Part shown: positions 1 through 8,165 of the stretch, piece by piece
How positions within the stretch are numbered: the first letter of the stretch is position 1
How the letters are laid out: every line of letters starts with the position of its first letter
Origin: Geothrix sp. 21YS21S-4
Lineage (GTDB): Bacteria > Acidobacteriota > Holophagae > Holophagales > Holophagaceae
Assembly: GCF_030845995.1 (NCBI RefSeq)
Contig: NZ_CP132719.1
Location: 1,798,001 to 1,862,000, forward strand
DNA: 64,000 nucleotides
Reading direction: 5' to 3'
Position numbers and translations under genes: made by a program
The notes under the pieces: generated by a model
Told to the model about the DNA's origin: nothing
Database searches by the model: none
The model's input: the letters and a program-made list of their open reading frames with translations, nothing else

Positions 1-151
1 GGCGTCCGGCGGCCTCAAGAGCCTCGCCGACCTGGAGCCCCTGTCCCGCCTGGCGGGCGTGGTGGGCGCCATCAGCGGGAAGGCCCTGATGGAGGGGCAC
101 ATCGCCCTGGACGATCCGGCCACCCGGACCGCCCTGGAAGGAGGGGCCTGA
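1..151 (+). CDS. hisA: HisA C-terminal end (phosphoribosylformimino-AICAR-P isomerase), partial
   Basis: Reading from base 2, the window opens with about 49 codons that begin ASGGLKSLADLEPL and end at a TGA overlapping the hisF start (TGATG). The ASGG...L...G..GAI.GKAL pattern is the last beta/alpha unit of the HisA barrel, including the second phosphate-binding loop. HisA isomerises ProFAR to PRFAR, the substrate of HisF. The 5' part lies outside the window. The assignment rests on this short tail plus the adjacent hisF. Confidence 0.85.
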   Translation, partial: ASGGLKSLADLEPLSRLAGVVGAISGKALMEGHIALDDPATRTALEGGA

Positions 152-903
152 TGCCCGCCAAGCGCGTGATCCCCTGCCTCGACGTGAAGGAGGGCCGGGT
201 GGTGAAGGGGGTCCAGTTCCAGGGCCTCCGCGACCTCGGGCATCCGGTGGACCTCGCCCGCCGCTACGATGCGGAGGGCGCGGACGAGCTGGTCTTCCTG
301 GACATCGCAGCGTCGCTGGAGAACCGGGGGACGCGGGAGGCCTGGGTCCGGGCCGTGGCGCGGGAACTCAGCATCCCCTTCACCGTGGGTGGCGGCGTGT
401 CCAGCGTGGAGGACGCCCGGTCCCTGCTTCGGGCGGGCGCGGACAAGGTGGCCGTCAACACCGCAGCCGCCCTGCGTCCCTCGCTGGTTTCCGAACTGGC
501 CGCCGCCTTCGGCCGCCAGTGCGTGGTGGCCGCCGTGGACGTGAGGCGCGATCCCGACCTGGGGTGGCGGGTCCACCTCAAGGGCGGGACGGAACCCACC
601 GGCCGCGCGGCCCTGGACTGGCTGTGGGAACTCGCGGACCTCGGCGCCGGCGAGTTCCTGCTCACCTCCATGGACCGGGACGGCACCGGCGACGGCTTCG
701 ACCTGCCCCTGCTGGACCTGGCGTCCCAGATCCCCATTCCCCTCATCGCCTCCGGCGGCGCCGGCACGGCCGCCCATTTCGTGGAAGCCCTGGAACACGG
801 TGCGGACGCGGTCCTCGCCGCCACCCTCTTCCACGAGAACCGCCTTCCCATTCCCCGCCTCAAGGCCCGCCTCGCCCAGCACGGGCTCACCGTACGGATC
901 TGA
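151..903 (+). CDS. hisF: Imidazole glycerol phosphate synthase, cyclase subunit HisF
   Basis: A 250-residue (beta/alpha)8 barrel of normal family length. It starts MPAKRVIPCLDVKEGRVVKG, placing the catalytic acid/base Asp at residue 11; the second catalytic Asp is residue 130 (AAVDVRR). Phosphate-binding glycine loops are visible at VGGGVSS (about 79-85) and ASGGAG near the C-terminus. HisF uses ammonia from HisH to convert PRFAR to imidazole glycerol phosphate and AICAR. The ATG overlaps the hisA stop, and hisIE begins one base after its own stop, so translational coupling is likely. hisH is not in the window; it probably lies upstream. Confidence 0.97.
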   Translation: MPAKRVIPCLDVKEGRVVKGVQFQGLRDLGHPVDLARRYDAEGADELVFLDIAASLENRGTREAWVRAVARELSIPFTVGGGVSSVEDARSLLRAGADKVAVNTAAALRPSLVSELAAAFGRQCVVAAVDVRRDPDLGWRVHLKGGTEPTGRAALDWLWELADLGAGEFLLTSMDRDGTGDGFDLPLLDLASQIPIPLIASGGAGTAAHFVEALEHGADAVLAATLFHENRLPIPRLKARLAQHGLTVRI

Positions 904-904
904 C

Positions 905-1528
905 ATGAACCCCGAGACCCTCCGCTTCGGCCCCGACGGCCTCATTCCCGGCATCGTCCAGAGCCTCGCCGGCGAGGTCCGGATGCTGGCCTGGCTCAAC
1001 CGCGAAGCCCTCCAGCGCACCCTCGACACCGGCTTCGTCACCTTCTGGAGCCGCTCCCGCCAGGCCCTCTGGGTGAAGGGCGCGACCAGCGGAAATCGGC
1101 TGCGCCTGCTCCAGATCCGACCCGACTGCGATCGCGACGCCCTGCTCATCCTGGCCGAACCCGAAGGACCGACCTGCCACCGCGGCACGGAGAGCTGCTT
1201 CGACGGCGAAGCGGCGCCCGCCACGCTGCCCTGGCTCGGCCGGCTGGAAGCGCTGCTGAAGGCGCGGAAGGCCGCGGCGGATCCCGCGGGCAGCTACACG
1301 CAGAAGCTCTTCGCTCAGGGCGTGGACCGCATCGCCAAGAAGGTGGTGGAGGAGGCCGGAGAAGTGGTGATCGCCGCGAAGAACGACGACCGCGAAGCGT
1401 TTCTCGGCGAGGCGGCGGACCTGCTGTTCCACCTGGAGCTGCTGCTGCTGGACCGCGGCGCGAGCCTGCTGGACGTGGTGGAGACCCTCCACCGCCGCCA
1501 CGCGGATCGGGCCGGAGGAACGGCCTGA
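905..1528 (+). CDS. hisIE: Bifunctional phosphoribosyl-AMP cyclohydrolase / phosphoribosyl-ATP pyrophosphohydrolase HisIE
   Basis: 207 residues beginning MNPETLRFGPDGLIPGIVQ; an upstream in-frame start would overlap hisF deeply, so the ATG one base after the hisF stop is chosen. The N-terminal half is HisI: MLAWLNREALQRTLDTG, FWSRSR, and the zinc site region (PDCDRDA, EGPTCHRGTESCF). The C-terminal half is HisE, an all-alpha MazG-like pyrophosphatase (KKVVEEAGEVVIAAK, with EAADLLFHLELLL). It catalyses steps 2 and 3 of histidine synthesis. Its TGA overlaps the hisZ ATG. Confidence 0.96.
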   Translation: MNPETLRFGPDGLIPGIVQSLAGEVRMLAWLNREALQRTLDTGFVTFWSRSRQALWVKGATSGNRLRLLQIRPDCDRDALLILAEPEGPTCHRGTESCFDGEAAPATLPWLGRLEALLKARKAAADPAGSYTQKLFAQGVDRIAKKVVEEAGEVVIAAKNDDREAFLGEAADLLFHLELLLLDRGASLLDVVETLHRRHADRAGGTA

Positions 1529-2493
1529 TGCCCGTCCGCACGCCCCACTTCCCCGACCTCCTCTTCGGGGCCGCCGCCCGCCTCCGCCGCTGGGAGGCCG
1601 CCCTGATGGGCCTTCTTGAAGCCCACGGCTACCGGGAACTGCACCCTTCCCTCGTCCTGCGCGAGCCGGTTTCCGCGACCGCCCTGCGCTTCTTCGACGG
1701 CGACGAACTGGTGGCCCTCCGCTGGGATTTCACGGTGGCCCTGGCGGGCCTCCTCGCCCGGAGCTTCGCGGAGCCGCCCGCGCGGGTGTCCTATGCGGGC
1801 GCCGTCTTCCGCCGCCCCGTGCAGCCCTGGGAAGCGGCGGAGCGCTTCGAGGTGGGTTGCGAGCGCATCCAGCCCGAGGGCGAGGCGACCGCCGAAGGGG
1901 ACGTGGAACTGGCGCGCCTGCTGATGGCCGTCCCGGCCGCCCTGGGCCTCAAAGGCGCGATTCTGCAGGTGGGCAACGCGGCCCTCGTTCGCCGCCCGCT
2001 CGAAGCGGAAGGCCTCGCAGGAGAAGCCGCGGAATCCGTGGTGGCGGCCCTCTCCCGCCGGGCTCCGCACCGCGTGCGCGAGGCCTTGGAAGGCCATCCT
2101 GCGGCTGGACGGCTCGCCGCCCACGCCGAAGCCCTCCTTTCTGGACCAGATGGACCGGACACGCTCGGGGCCCTGGGTGCCAGCCCCTATGCGGGCCTGC
2201 TCGAAGAGGAGCGCGAGCGCATGGCCCAGGCCCTCGACGCGCTCCTGCCCTTCGTTCCCCCGACCCTGGAGCTGCGGGTGGACCTCGCGGACGTGGCGGG
2301 CCTCGGGTTCTACACGGGCCCGACCCTTCGCCTGTGGGCTCCCGGCGCCCAACAGGAACTGGCCGCCGGCGGGCGCTACGACCGGCTCTTCCCAGATCTG
2401 GGCCGCCCCTGGCGGGCCGCGGGCTTCTGCGTGCGCCTGTCCCGCCTCCTCGACCTGGCCGAGACCCGGCCCGACCTCTTCGAGGCCCCATGA
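1528..2493 (+). CDS. hisZ: ATP phosphoribosyltransferase regulatory subunit HisZ
   Basis: 321 residues resembling the catalytic core of class II histidyl-tRNA synthetase: motif 2-like region (LVALRWDFTVALAG...VSYAGAVFRR) and a late motif (GLGFYTGPTLRLW, AAGGRYDRLF). It lacks a HisS anticodon-binding domain and is too short to be HisS. HisZ is the obligatory partner of short-form HisG and carries the histidine feedback site. The next gene is exactly a short HisG, overlapping by ATGA, which strongly supports the call over a stray hisS fragment. Confidence 0.93.
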   Translation: MPVRTPHFPDLLFGAAARLRRWEAALMGLLEAHGYRELHPSLVLREPVSATALRFFDGDELVALRWDFTVALAGLLARSFAEPPARVSYAGAVFRRPVQPWEAAERFEVGCERIQPEGEATAEGDVELARLLMAVPAALGLKGAILQVGNAALVRRPLEAEGLAGEAAESVVAALSRRAPHRVREALEGHPAAGRLAAHAEALLSGPDGPDTLGALGASPYAGLLEEERERMAQALDALLPFVPPTLELRVDLADVAGLGFYTGPTLRLWAPGAQQELAAGGRYDRLFPDLGRPWRAAGFCVRLSRLLDLAETRPDLFEAP

Positions 2494-3137
2494 GTTCCGC
2501 GCCCTGCCTGCTCCTTGCCCTTCCGAAGGGCCGTCTCGGCGACGACATCGTGCCCCGGCTGGCGGGGACGCCCCTCGCCCTCGATCCCGCCGCCCTGCGT
2601 TCCCGCGCCCTCCAAATCCCCACCGCGACGCCCGGCGTGGAGGCGCTCCTGCTCAAGGGCGCGGATCTCCTGCGCTACGTGGCGGCGGGCGTCGCGTCCC
2701 TGGGCATCGTGGGCTCGGACACCCTGGATGAAGCGGATGTGGATCTGCTGGAGCTGGCGGATCTGGGCCTGGGCGCCTGCCGCCTGTCCCTCTGCGCGCC
2801 CGCCGGCGTCGGCCTCGCGCAGCTCCGCGCCCGGCCCCACCTCCGCCTGGCCACCAAATTTCTCCGCGTGACCGAAGCGTGGCTGGCGCGGGAGGGGCTC
2901 ACCGCCGAGCTGGTGCCCCTCAGCAGCAGCATCGAGCTGGCGCCGCTCCTGGGCCTGGCCGACGCCATCGTGGACTTGGTACAGACCGGCGGCACGCTGA
3001 AGGCCCATGGTCTGGTGGAGACCGCGGTGCTGGGCCGCTCCTCCGCCCGCCTGGTGGCGGCCCGCGGCGCCTACCTCAGCGAGCCGGCCCGGATCCGCCC
3101 GCTGGCGGACATCCTCACCGCCGCCCTGGCGGGTTAG
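2490..3137 (+). CDS. hisG: ATP phosphoribosyltransferase catalytic subunit HisG, short form
   Basis: 215 residues starting MSSAPCLLLALPKGRLGDD; the ATG overlaps the hisZ stop (ATGA). LALPKGRL, the VGSDTLDE segment and the PRPP-loop-like DAIVDLVQTGGTLKAHGL are hallmark HisG elements. The C-terminal regulatory ACT-like domain of long HisG is absent, so this is the short form that needs HisZ. It condenses ATP and PRPP, the committed step of the pathway. Its placement last is unusual, since hisG often opens his operons. A repeat element follows within four bases of the stop. Confidence 0.95.
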   Translation: MSSAPCLLLALPKGRLGDDIVPRLAGTPLALDPAALRSRALQIPTATPGVEALLLKGADLLRYVAAGVASLGIVGSDTLDEADVDLLELADLGLGACRLSLCAPAGVGLAQLRARPHLRLATKFLRVTEAWLAREGLTAELVPLSSSIELAPLLGLADAIVDLVQTGGTLKAHGLVETAVLGRSSARLVAARGAYLSEPARIRPLADILTAALAG

Positions 3138-3140
3138 GAT

Positions 3141-3323
3141 CTGTTTTCAAAATAGGGCGCGGCCACGCCCCACTTTGCATTCAAAAGATAAGGATCACCA
3201 CCAAGCCGCGAAGGGCACCAAGAACCGCATCCGCCATGAGGAGAGCTTTCTTGGTGCCTTGGTGGTGAAAAGAAAACCTTGGGCCTTGATCGCCCATTGG
3301 TATCGCATCCACTTTGAAAACAG
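3141..3323. repeat. Dispersed palindromic element, copy 1, in a convergent junction
   Basis: Bounded by an 11-bp perfect inverted repeat, CTGTTTTCAAA (3141-3151) and TTTGAAAACAG (3313-3323). Inside is an imperfect palindrome: CACCACCAAG...GGCACCAAGAA (3196-3223) against TTCTTGGTGCCTTGGTGGTG (3248-3267). Read on the minus strand, the outer segment is CTTGGTGGTGATCCTTATCTTTTGAA, nearly the same as the copy near 51.6 kb. It fills the whole gap between the hisG and amidase stops. It may act as a bidirectional terminator; there is no open reading frame of note. Confidence 0.75.
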
Positions 3324-3325
3324 CC

Positions 3326-4996
3326 CTAGGTCCGGTAGTAGGCTCGGATGGCCTTCACCACGGCGGCGGCGTAGCGCTCGCGGAATTCGGGATCCCGCAG
3401 GTTCGCGGCGTCGTCCTCATTAGTGAGGTTGGCCACTTCCACCAGGACCTTGGTCGCCCCCGCGCTGTACCGGATGACGGCGGGGACCCACTTTCCCCGG
3501 CCCCGGTAGACGACGTTGCGGATGGGCCGGTTGGCGTGGACCGGGATGCGCTCCGCCTGCAGCACCTTCAGCAGGGTCTCGGAGAACTGGCGGCTGCGGG
3601 CCTCCCCCTGCAGCTTCTCGCGGCCGGTGAAGGCCACCTGCGCGGAGCGCTTGGCTTCCACCACGCGTCGGGCCGCGGGCGTTCCCAGGGAGAACGAGGC
3701 TGGCACCAGCGCTGCGCCCGGCACGTAGACCATCGAGCCCCGGGCGGAGGGATGCAGGCTGTCGGCGTGGAAGCTGACGAACAGGGTCTTCTGGGCGTCG
3801 CCCTTCGCCCGGCGGAACGCCACGAACAGGTCGTTGGCGAGCACCCAGCGGAGGTGGACGCTGACGGCCGAGGGGCTCTCGCCATCCACCGCGAAGGGCG
3901 GCGTGGTGAGGATCTCCGCGGCGCGGCTGGGGACGCGGATCTCGTCCCGCGCCTTGAAGCCCAAGCCCGGGTAGCGGATGGTGCTGCTCACCTGGGCCTC
4001 GGTCTCCAGTTCGAGGAGCCGCTGGACCCGCATGGCGATGTCGTACACGAAGTCGGATTCCCACAGGCCGTTGGCCCGGGCGCCGGGATCCACGCCCCCG
4101 TGGCCCGCGTCCAGGACAATGCGGACGCCCTTCAGCCGCGGCCCCGCCTCTACCCGCGCGGTCCGCCGCACCTCCGCCCGTACTTCGCGCTCCTCGGCCA
4201 ACTCCGAGCTGCCCTCGGGCTGGAAGGGATCCGCCAGGAAGGCGATGGGGATCTTGATGAGCTGGCCCGGCTGGATCACCCGGACATCCCCGATCCCGCT
4301 CCGCTGGGCGATGCGCTCGGCCAGCTCGTTCACGCCCTTGGGATCCACCCGATCCGTGTAGCGGATGACGACACTGGAATAGAGCGCCTCGCCCTTGCGC
4401 AGGCGGTAGGCGGCGTAGCGCCCCTGGGCGTCGTCGCCGAAGGACAGCAACCCGCGGTAGGTCGCCACCCGGGCCTCGTCGTCCAGGTCGTCCTCGGGAT
4501 GGGAGCGCCCCGGGGTCCGCCCCGTCCCGCCCAGACTGGCCGACAGGAGCGTCCGGGGGATGCGCCACACGTCGCCTTCCCGCAGCTTCTCCGGCAGGTC
4601 CGGGTTCTCGGCCATCAGCCGATCGTAGTTCTGCCCGTGCCCCGTGAAGAGCGCGGCCAGGGTCCACACCGATTCCACGTCGGGATGGCGGACCACGTGG
4701 CGCACCTCCTCCCCGCGCCACTGGTCCGCGGGAAAGAGCGCAGCCAGGGCCCATCGCTTGCCGTCGGGACTGAGGCCGTCGAAGGGAACCCATCCGCTGG
4801 GATCCGTTCCCTTCGCCAGGAACGCGCGCGGGAGGGCCTTCCCCTCCGCGCTGAGCCCCTTCTTGAACTGGAACCGCAGCAGGATGGGCCGACCCTCGGG
4901 CGTGACGGCGTGCGCCAGAATGGGCGCGGGCTCCTGCGCCGCCGGAGCGGCCAGGGCCGCCGGCAGGAGCAGGAGGCTCGCCTTCAGGCCTCCCAC
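3326..4996 (-). CDS. Secreted N-acetylmuramoyl-L-alanine amidase (Amidase_3) with LysM-like region
   Basis: A 556-residue protein from a GTG start at 4996, which gives a signal peptide (MGGLKASLLLLPAALAAPAAQ) and a 13-base overlap with the upstream gene; the frame stays open further upstream but runs antisense-like into that gene. The N-terminal half contains two LysM-like stretches (YDRLMAENPDLPEKLREGDVWRIP; ERIAQRSGIGDVRVIQPGQLIKIP). The C-terminal third is a zinc amidase: VLDAGHGGVDPGA (His), a glutamate in LWESDFVYD, VSFHADS (His), and the catalytic Glu in LVEVANLTN. It would cleave the peptide stem from peptidoglycan MurNAc in the periplasm. It is last in a minus-strand operon with a PP2C phosphatase and an RdgC-like pair. 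Confidence 0.9.
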   Translation of the reverse strand: MGGLKASLLLLPAALAAPAAQEPAPILAHAVTPEGRPILLRFQFKKGLSAEGKALPRAFLAKGTDPSGWVPFDGLSPDGKRWALAALFPADQWRGEEVRHVVRHPDVESVWTLAALFTGHGQNYDRLMAENPDLPEKLREGDVWRIPRTLLSASLGGTGRTPGRSHPEDDLDDEARVATYRGLLSFGDDAQGRYAAYRLRKGEALYSSVVIRYTDRVDPKGVNELAERIAQRSGIGDVRVIQPGQLIKIPIAFLADPFQPEGSSELAEEREVRAEVRRTARVEAGPRLKGVRIVLDAGHGGVDPGARANGLWESDFVYDIAMRVQRLLELETEAQVSSTIRYPGLGFKARDEIRVPSRAAEILTTPPFAVDGESPSAVSVHLRWVLANDLFVAFRRAKGDAQKTLFVSFHADSLHPSARGSMVYVPGAALVPASFSLGTPAARRVVEAKRSAQVAFTGREKLQGEARSRQFSETLLKVLQAERIPVHANRPIRNVVYRGRGKWVPAVIRYSAGATKVLVEVANLTNEDDAANLRDPEFRERYAAAVVKAIRAYYRT

Positions 4997-5532
4997 GGCG
5001 CCTCGCCGGTGGGGAGGGCTTCCCCGGCGCGGCCGGCGCGGACCCAGGCCCGCAGGGATTCCTGGAGGTCCTCCGCCTCCTCGGCGCGCATGCGGAGGAA
5101 GCGCTTCAGGCGGCGCTCCAGATGTCCCGCCCCCTCCTCCAGCAGGAAGAGCCGGTCGTGGAGGCGCTCGTGGGGCGCCTTCCCGGTGCTGGGCGGCAGC
5201 TTGAGCGTGCCCATGTCCAGGGTGGCGGCGTTCAGGACGCACACCCACTCCAGGTCGCCGGACAGGATGCGGAGCTTCATCTTGGCGGGCCGCATGCCGC
5301 GGGCGAGGGCCTCGAAGGCCTCGCGGCTCTCCGAAGGATTGCCTTTGCGGAGGCTGATCTCCTTCACCTCGCCGCGTTCGGACGTGAGCTGGATGGCGTC
5401 GTCCACGAAGCAGCCGGAGCCGTCCCCATCCTCGCCGCTGGCGCCGCCCTCGGTCATGCTGCGCATCCAGAGCCACAGCAGGAATTCCTCACCGAGGAAG
5501 CGTCCTTGTTCCATGAGTTCAAGAGGCTTCAC
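4984..5532 (-). CDS. Conserved protein, partner of the RdgC-like gene
   Basis: 182 residues from a GTG start, one base after the RdgC-like stop. It begins MKPLELMEQGRFLGEEFLLWLWMRS; the FLGxEFLxWLW opening followed by an acidic, Leu/Lys-rich body (LKLPPSTGK, LERRLKRFLRMRAEEAEDLQ) matches, from memory, proteins encoded next to RdgC-like genes in Geobacter-type genomes. No catalytic motif, signal peptide or membrane segment is visible. Predicted cytoplasmic. Function unknown; the tight spacing suggests it acts with the preceding gene product. Confidence 0.6.
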   Translation of the reverse strand: MKPLELMEQGRFLGEEFLLWLWMRSMTEGGASGEDGDGSGCFVDDAIQLTSERGEVKEISLRKGNPSESREAFEALARGMRPAKMKLRILSGDLEWVCVLNAATLDMGTLKLPPSTGKAPHERLHDRLFLLEEGAGHLERRLKRFLRMRAEEAEDLQESLRAWVRAGRAGEALPTGEAPWEA

Positions 5533-5533
5533 C

Positions 5534-6145
5534 TCAGGCCTCCTCGAGTTCGAGATCCAGGGGATCCAATGCCATCAATGCTTCCACGGACAGGTCGTGG
5601 CACAGCCGTCCCGCCAGAACCAGCGGCGCCAGAGGATGGATCTCGCAGCCGAAGGACTTGATGAAGAGGCTGGTCAGCGCGCCCTGCGCCTTGCTGGAGG
5701 AAGCGGTCGTCCACAGGATGCCGCCCTTCAGGTCCCAGGCCACCTCCACCACCTTGGGCGTGGGCAGCACCTTCCGCAGCAGTTCCACCTTCACTTCGTC
5801 CGCCAGGGAGATGCGGGCTTCCTTGCCGATGAAGGCCAGATCCTTCTCCTTCTGGAGCGTCTGGAGGCGCAGGTCCACGTGCGCCTTGAGCAGCGCCGAA
5901 GGGACGCGGCGCGTGTCGATGCGGAGGGCGAACACGGCGAACCGCTCCTGCCCGACCCAATCGCCGTCCGGCGGGATGATCAGCGGGTTGCGCCAGTCGC
6001 ACCACCCCATCCGCTCTTCCTCGGTGCCGTCCTGGAAGGGCCGGAACTGGTCCTGATCGAGCCCCGCCTGGAGGTCCGCCGGATCCGGGACCGGTCCCAG
6101 GACCAGGAAGCGTTTGAGGGACACGGTCCCCTGGAGCATGCTCAT
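5534..6145 (-). CDS. RdgC-like protein (putative recombination-associated, DNA-binding)
   Basis: 203 residues from an ATG overlapping the upstream phosphatase stop (ATGA). It opens MSMLQGTVSLKRFLVLGPVPDP, then has GWCDWRNPLI, FALRIDTRRVPSALLKAHVDLR and LADEVKVELLRKVLPTPKVVEVAWDL. The order (beta-strand 'xxSxxRFxVxG', 'F.LRIDxxxVPxALLK', 'LxxxxLPxPxxxEVxWxL') is the RdgC-like pattern, but the protein is shorter than E. coli RdgC (about 300 residues); the following gene may supply the missing portion. Family members bind double-stranded DNA and limit RecA. The assignment is by pattern memory and is moderately sure. Confidence 0.6.
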   Translation of the reverse strand: MSMLQGTVSLKRFLVLGPVPDPADLQAGLDQDQFRPFQDGTEEERMGWCDWRNPLIIPPDGDWVGQERFAVFALRIDTRRVPSALLKAHVDLRLQTLQKEKDLAFIGKEARISLADEVKVELLRKVLPTPKVVEVAWDLKGGILWTTASSSKAQGALTSLFIKSFGCEIHPLAPLVLAGRLCHDLSVEALMALDPLDLELEEA

Positions 6146-7053
6146 GAGGCGCCCCCTCCGAAAAATCCGCGCAGGCGATCCCAGCATCCGGCGGACGCGA
6201 GGCGCGGCCGGGGATGCTGGAGGTCGAGCGCTTCCCCATGCACGGGAAGGGGAAGGCTGGGGTCATCGAGGGCCACCACGACGCCGGTGACGTTGTCCCG
6301 GGCGCCCCGGGCGAGGGCATCCTCCAGGAGGCGCTCCAGCCCCTGGCGGGGCGTGGGCGCATCGCCCAGCACCTCGCGGATCCGCCCGTCCTCCACCTCG
6401 CCGTGGAGCCCGTCGGAGCAGCACAGCAGGCGGTCGCCCCGTCGGAGGGAGATCCGGGACAGGGCCACCTGCAGGGGACGCGGGGAGCCCAGGGCCTGGG
6501 TGATCATGTTCCGCTGGGGATGGGTGCGGGCCTCCTCGGCGGTGAGGGAGCCCTGGCTGATCAGGTCGTTCACCAGGGTCTGGTCCACGGTGATCTGGTG
6601 GAGGTGCCCCTGGCGGAGGAGGTAGGCCCGGGAATCGCCGATCTGCGCCACGTAGACCCGCCCGCCCCACAGCACCGCCGCCGTAAGAGTGGAGCCCATA
6701 CCCCGGGCCGTGCGGTCGTCGTCCGAATACCGCAGGACGGCGTCGCTGGCCTCCTTCACCGCGGCTTCCAGGGCCCGCAGCAGGTCCGACTCGCCGCCGG
6801 GAGCCAGACCCCAGTGGCCGAACAGGTGCAGGGCCATGGCCGCCAGCCCTTCCCGGCTGGCCACTTCCCCCGCGGCGGCGCCGCCCATTCCGTCCGCCAC
6901 GGCCACCAGGAGGCCCGCGTCCTTGGCGTTGAGGGATTGCGACGGCCCGTTGATGATGGGCTCCTCGCCGTCCAGCGCGCTCAGAAGGTAGGCGTCCTCG
7001 TTGTTCTTCCGGACTTTGCCCGGATGGGTGATGGCGGCGTAGTCGATGAGCAT
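6142..7053 (-). CDS. PP2C-family serine/threonine protein phosphatase (Stp-like)
   Basis: 303 residues with the full PP2C motif series: THPGKVRKNNEDAYL (metal-binding Asp), LVAVADGMGGAAAGEVAS, TARGMGSTLTAAVLW, VAQIGDSRAYLLR, DRLLCCSDGLHGEV and ARGARDNVTGVVVAL. It dephosphorylates Ser/Thr residues using two Mn/Mg ions and normally opposes Hanks-type kinases; none is visible in the window. No membrane segment. It is first in the operon that continues with the RdgC-like pair and the amidase. A second PP2C lies near 14.7 kb. Confidence 0.93.
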   Translation of the reverse strand: MLIDYAAITHPGKVRKNNEDAYLLSALDGEEPIINGPSQSLNAKDAGLLVAVADGMGGAAAGEVASREGLAAMALHLFGHWGLAPGGESDLLRALEAAVKEASDAVLRYSDDDRTARGMGSTLTAAVLWGGRVYVAQIGDSRAYLLRQGHLHQITVDQTLVNDLISQGSLTAEEARTHPQRNMITQALGSPRPLQVALSRISLRRGDRLLCCSDGLHGEVEDGRIREVLGDAPTPRQGLERLLEDALARGARDNVTGVVVALDDPSLPLPVHGEALDLQHPRPRLASAGCWDRLRGFFGGGAS

Positions 7054-7142
7054 CTGCGAAGTGGGCCCTCACGGGCGCGGGGGATAACGGTGGCGCGCTG
7101 AAAGCCCTTTCTGCTCATCATAACGGGTGAAGGGGGGAATCG

Positions 7143-8165
7143 ATGAGCGAAAGACCTGTCGACAAGGATCTCCTGGACTTGCTGATCGTGGGCGCCGGGC
7201 CCGCCGGAATCGCCACCGCCGTCGAAGCGCGGGAGGCGGGCATCGAGCGGATCCTGCTGCTCGAGAAAGGCCCCGGCCACAGCTTCTCCATCGAAAAGCT
7301 GTACACGCCGGGCAAGCGGGTGGACAAGGTCTACCTGGGCCAAGAGGTGGAATGCGAAGGGGCCGTGTGCATCGTGGACGGCACCCGGGAAACCGTGCTG
7401 GCGACCCTGGACGACTTCGTGCGGCAGTACGGCCTGGAGATCCGCAACAACACGGAAGTCACCCGAATCACGCCGCTGGAAGAAGGCGGATTCGAGGTGC
7501 AGGAAGGCCGGGGCACCTCGCTCTGGACGCGGACGGTGGTCATAGCCATCGGCGTCTACGGCCGCCCCAACCGACCCGACTACCCCATTCCCTCCACCCT
7601 GAAAGCCTTCGTCCGCTTCGATCTGACGGAGGACATTCCCGCCGGCGAAGGGGTGCTGGTGGTGGGCGGCGGGAACACCGCGCTGGAGTACGTGGCGTTC
7701 CTGTACGCGGACCATCCCGTCACCCTGGCCTACCGCGGCGCCGAGTTCGCCAAGGCCAATGAGGTGAACCGCCGCATTCTCCAGAACCTGGAAGAGGGCG
7801 GCCAGGCCACGGTCTGGCGCAATGCCGACATCGCCTCCCTGCGCGACGCGGGCGAGGCCCCGCGGATCGAAGCCACCTTCAAGGACGGCCGCGTGGCGCG
7901 ATTCCACCACGCCGTCCTGGCCCTGGGCGGCGCCACGCCCGAGGGCTTCCTCCGCGAGGCGGGCGTGGAACTGGACGGCAAGAAGCCGCGCGTCGACCAC
8001 CGCTTCCAGAGCGGCGTGCCCGGCTTGTACCTCGCCGGGGATCTGGTGGCCGGCGGGAAGGGCTCCATCGTGAAGGCCTTCAACACCGGCCGGACCGTGG
8101 TGTGGGAAGGGCTCTGCCAGGACCACCTGGAGTGCCGCATTCCCGGCGCCGGAGAAGCCCATTGA
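7143..8165 (+). CDS. Thioredoxin-reductase-like FAD/NAD(P)-dependent oxidoreductase
   Basis: 340 residues with two dinucleotide-binding motifs: FAD site LLIVGAGPAGIATAVEA near the N-terminus and NAD(P) site VLVVGGGNTALEYVAF around residue 180, plus the late FAD motif GLYLAGDLVAGG. The CxxC redox pair of true thioredoxin reductases is absent between the two domains, so electrons must pass to something else. The KRVDKVYLGQEVE region resembles uncharacterised TrxB-like proteins of anaerobes. Its stop overlaps the next start (TGATG). Electron acceptor unknown. Confidence 0.8.
   Translation: MSERPVDKDLLDLLIVGAGPAGIATAVEAREAGIERILLLEKGPGHSFSIEKLYTPGKRVDKVYLGQEVECEGAVCIVDGTRETVLATLDDFVRQYGLEIRNNTEVTRITPLEEGGFEVQEGRGTSLWTRTVVIAIGVYGRPNRPDYPIPSTLKAFVRFDLTEDIPAGEGVLVVGGGNTALEYVAFLYADHPVTLAYRGAEFAKANEVNRRILQNLEEGGQATVWRNADIASLRDAGEAPRIEATFKDGRVARFHHAVLALGGATPEGFLREAGVELDGKKPRVDHRFQSGVPGLYLAGDLVAGGKGSIVKAFNTGRTVVWEGLCQDHLECRIPGAGEAH

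Noticed and set aside
1857-2489. Longer open frame upstream of the hisG start
   Set aside because: It overlaps hisZ completely; the ATG at 2490 overlaps the hisZ stop and gives the normal short HisG N-terminus LALPKGRL.
4997-5476. N-terminal extension of the amidase frame
   Set aside because: It would read through the partner gene of the RdgC-like protein with an Arg/Gly/Pro-rich sequence; the GTG at 4996 yields a proper signal peptide.
3314-6625. Very long open frame on the plus strand (over 1100 codons)
   Set aside because: It runs antisense to the amidase, the RdgC-like pair and part of PP2C, all of which have clear motifs. It has no family pattern and arises from third-position GC bias.
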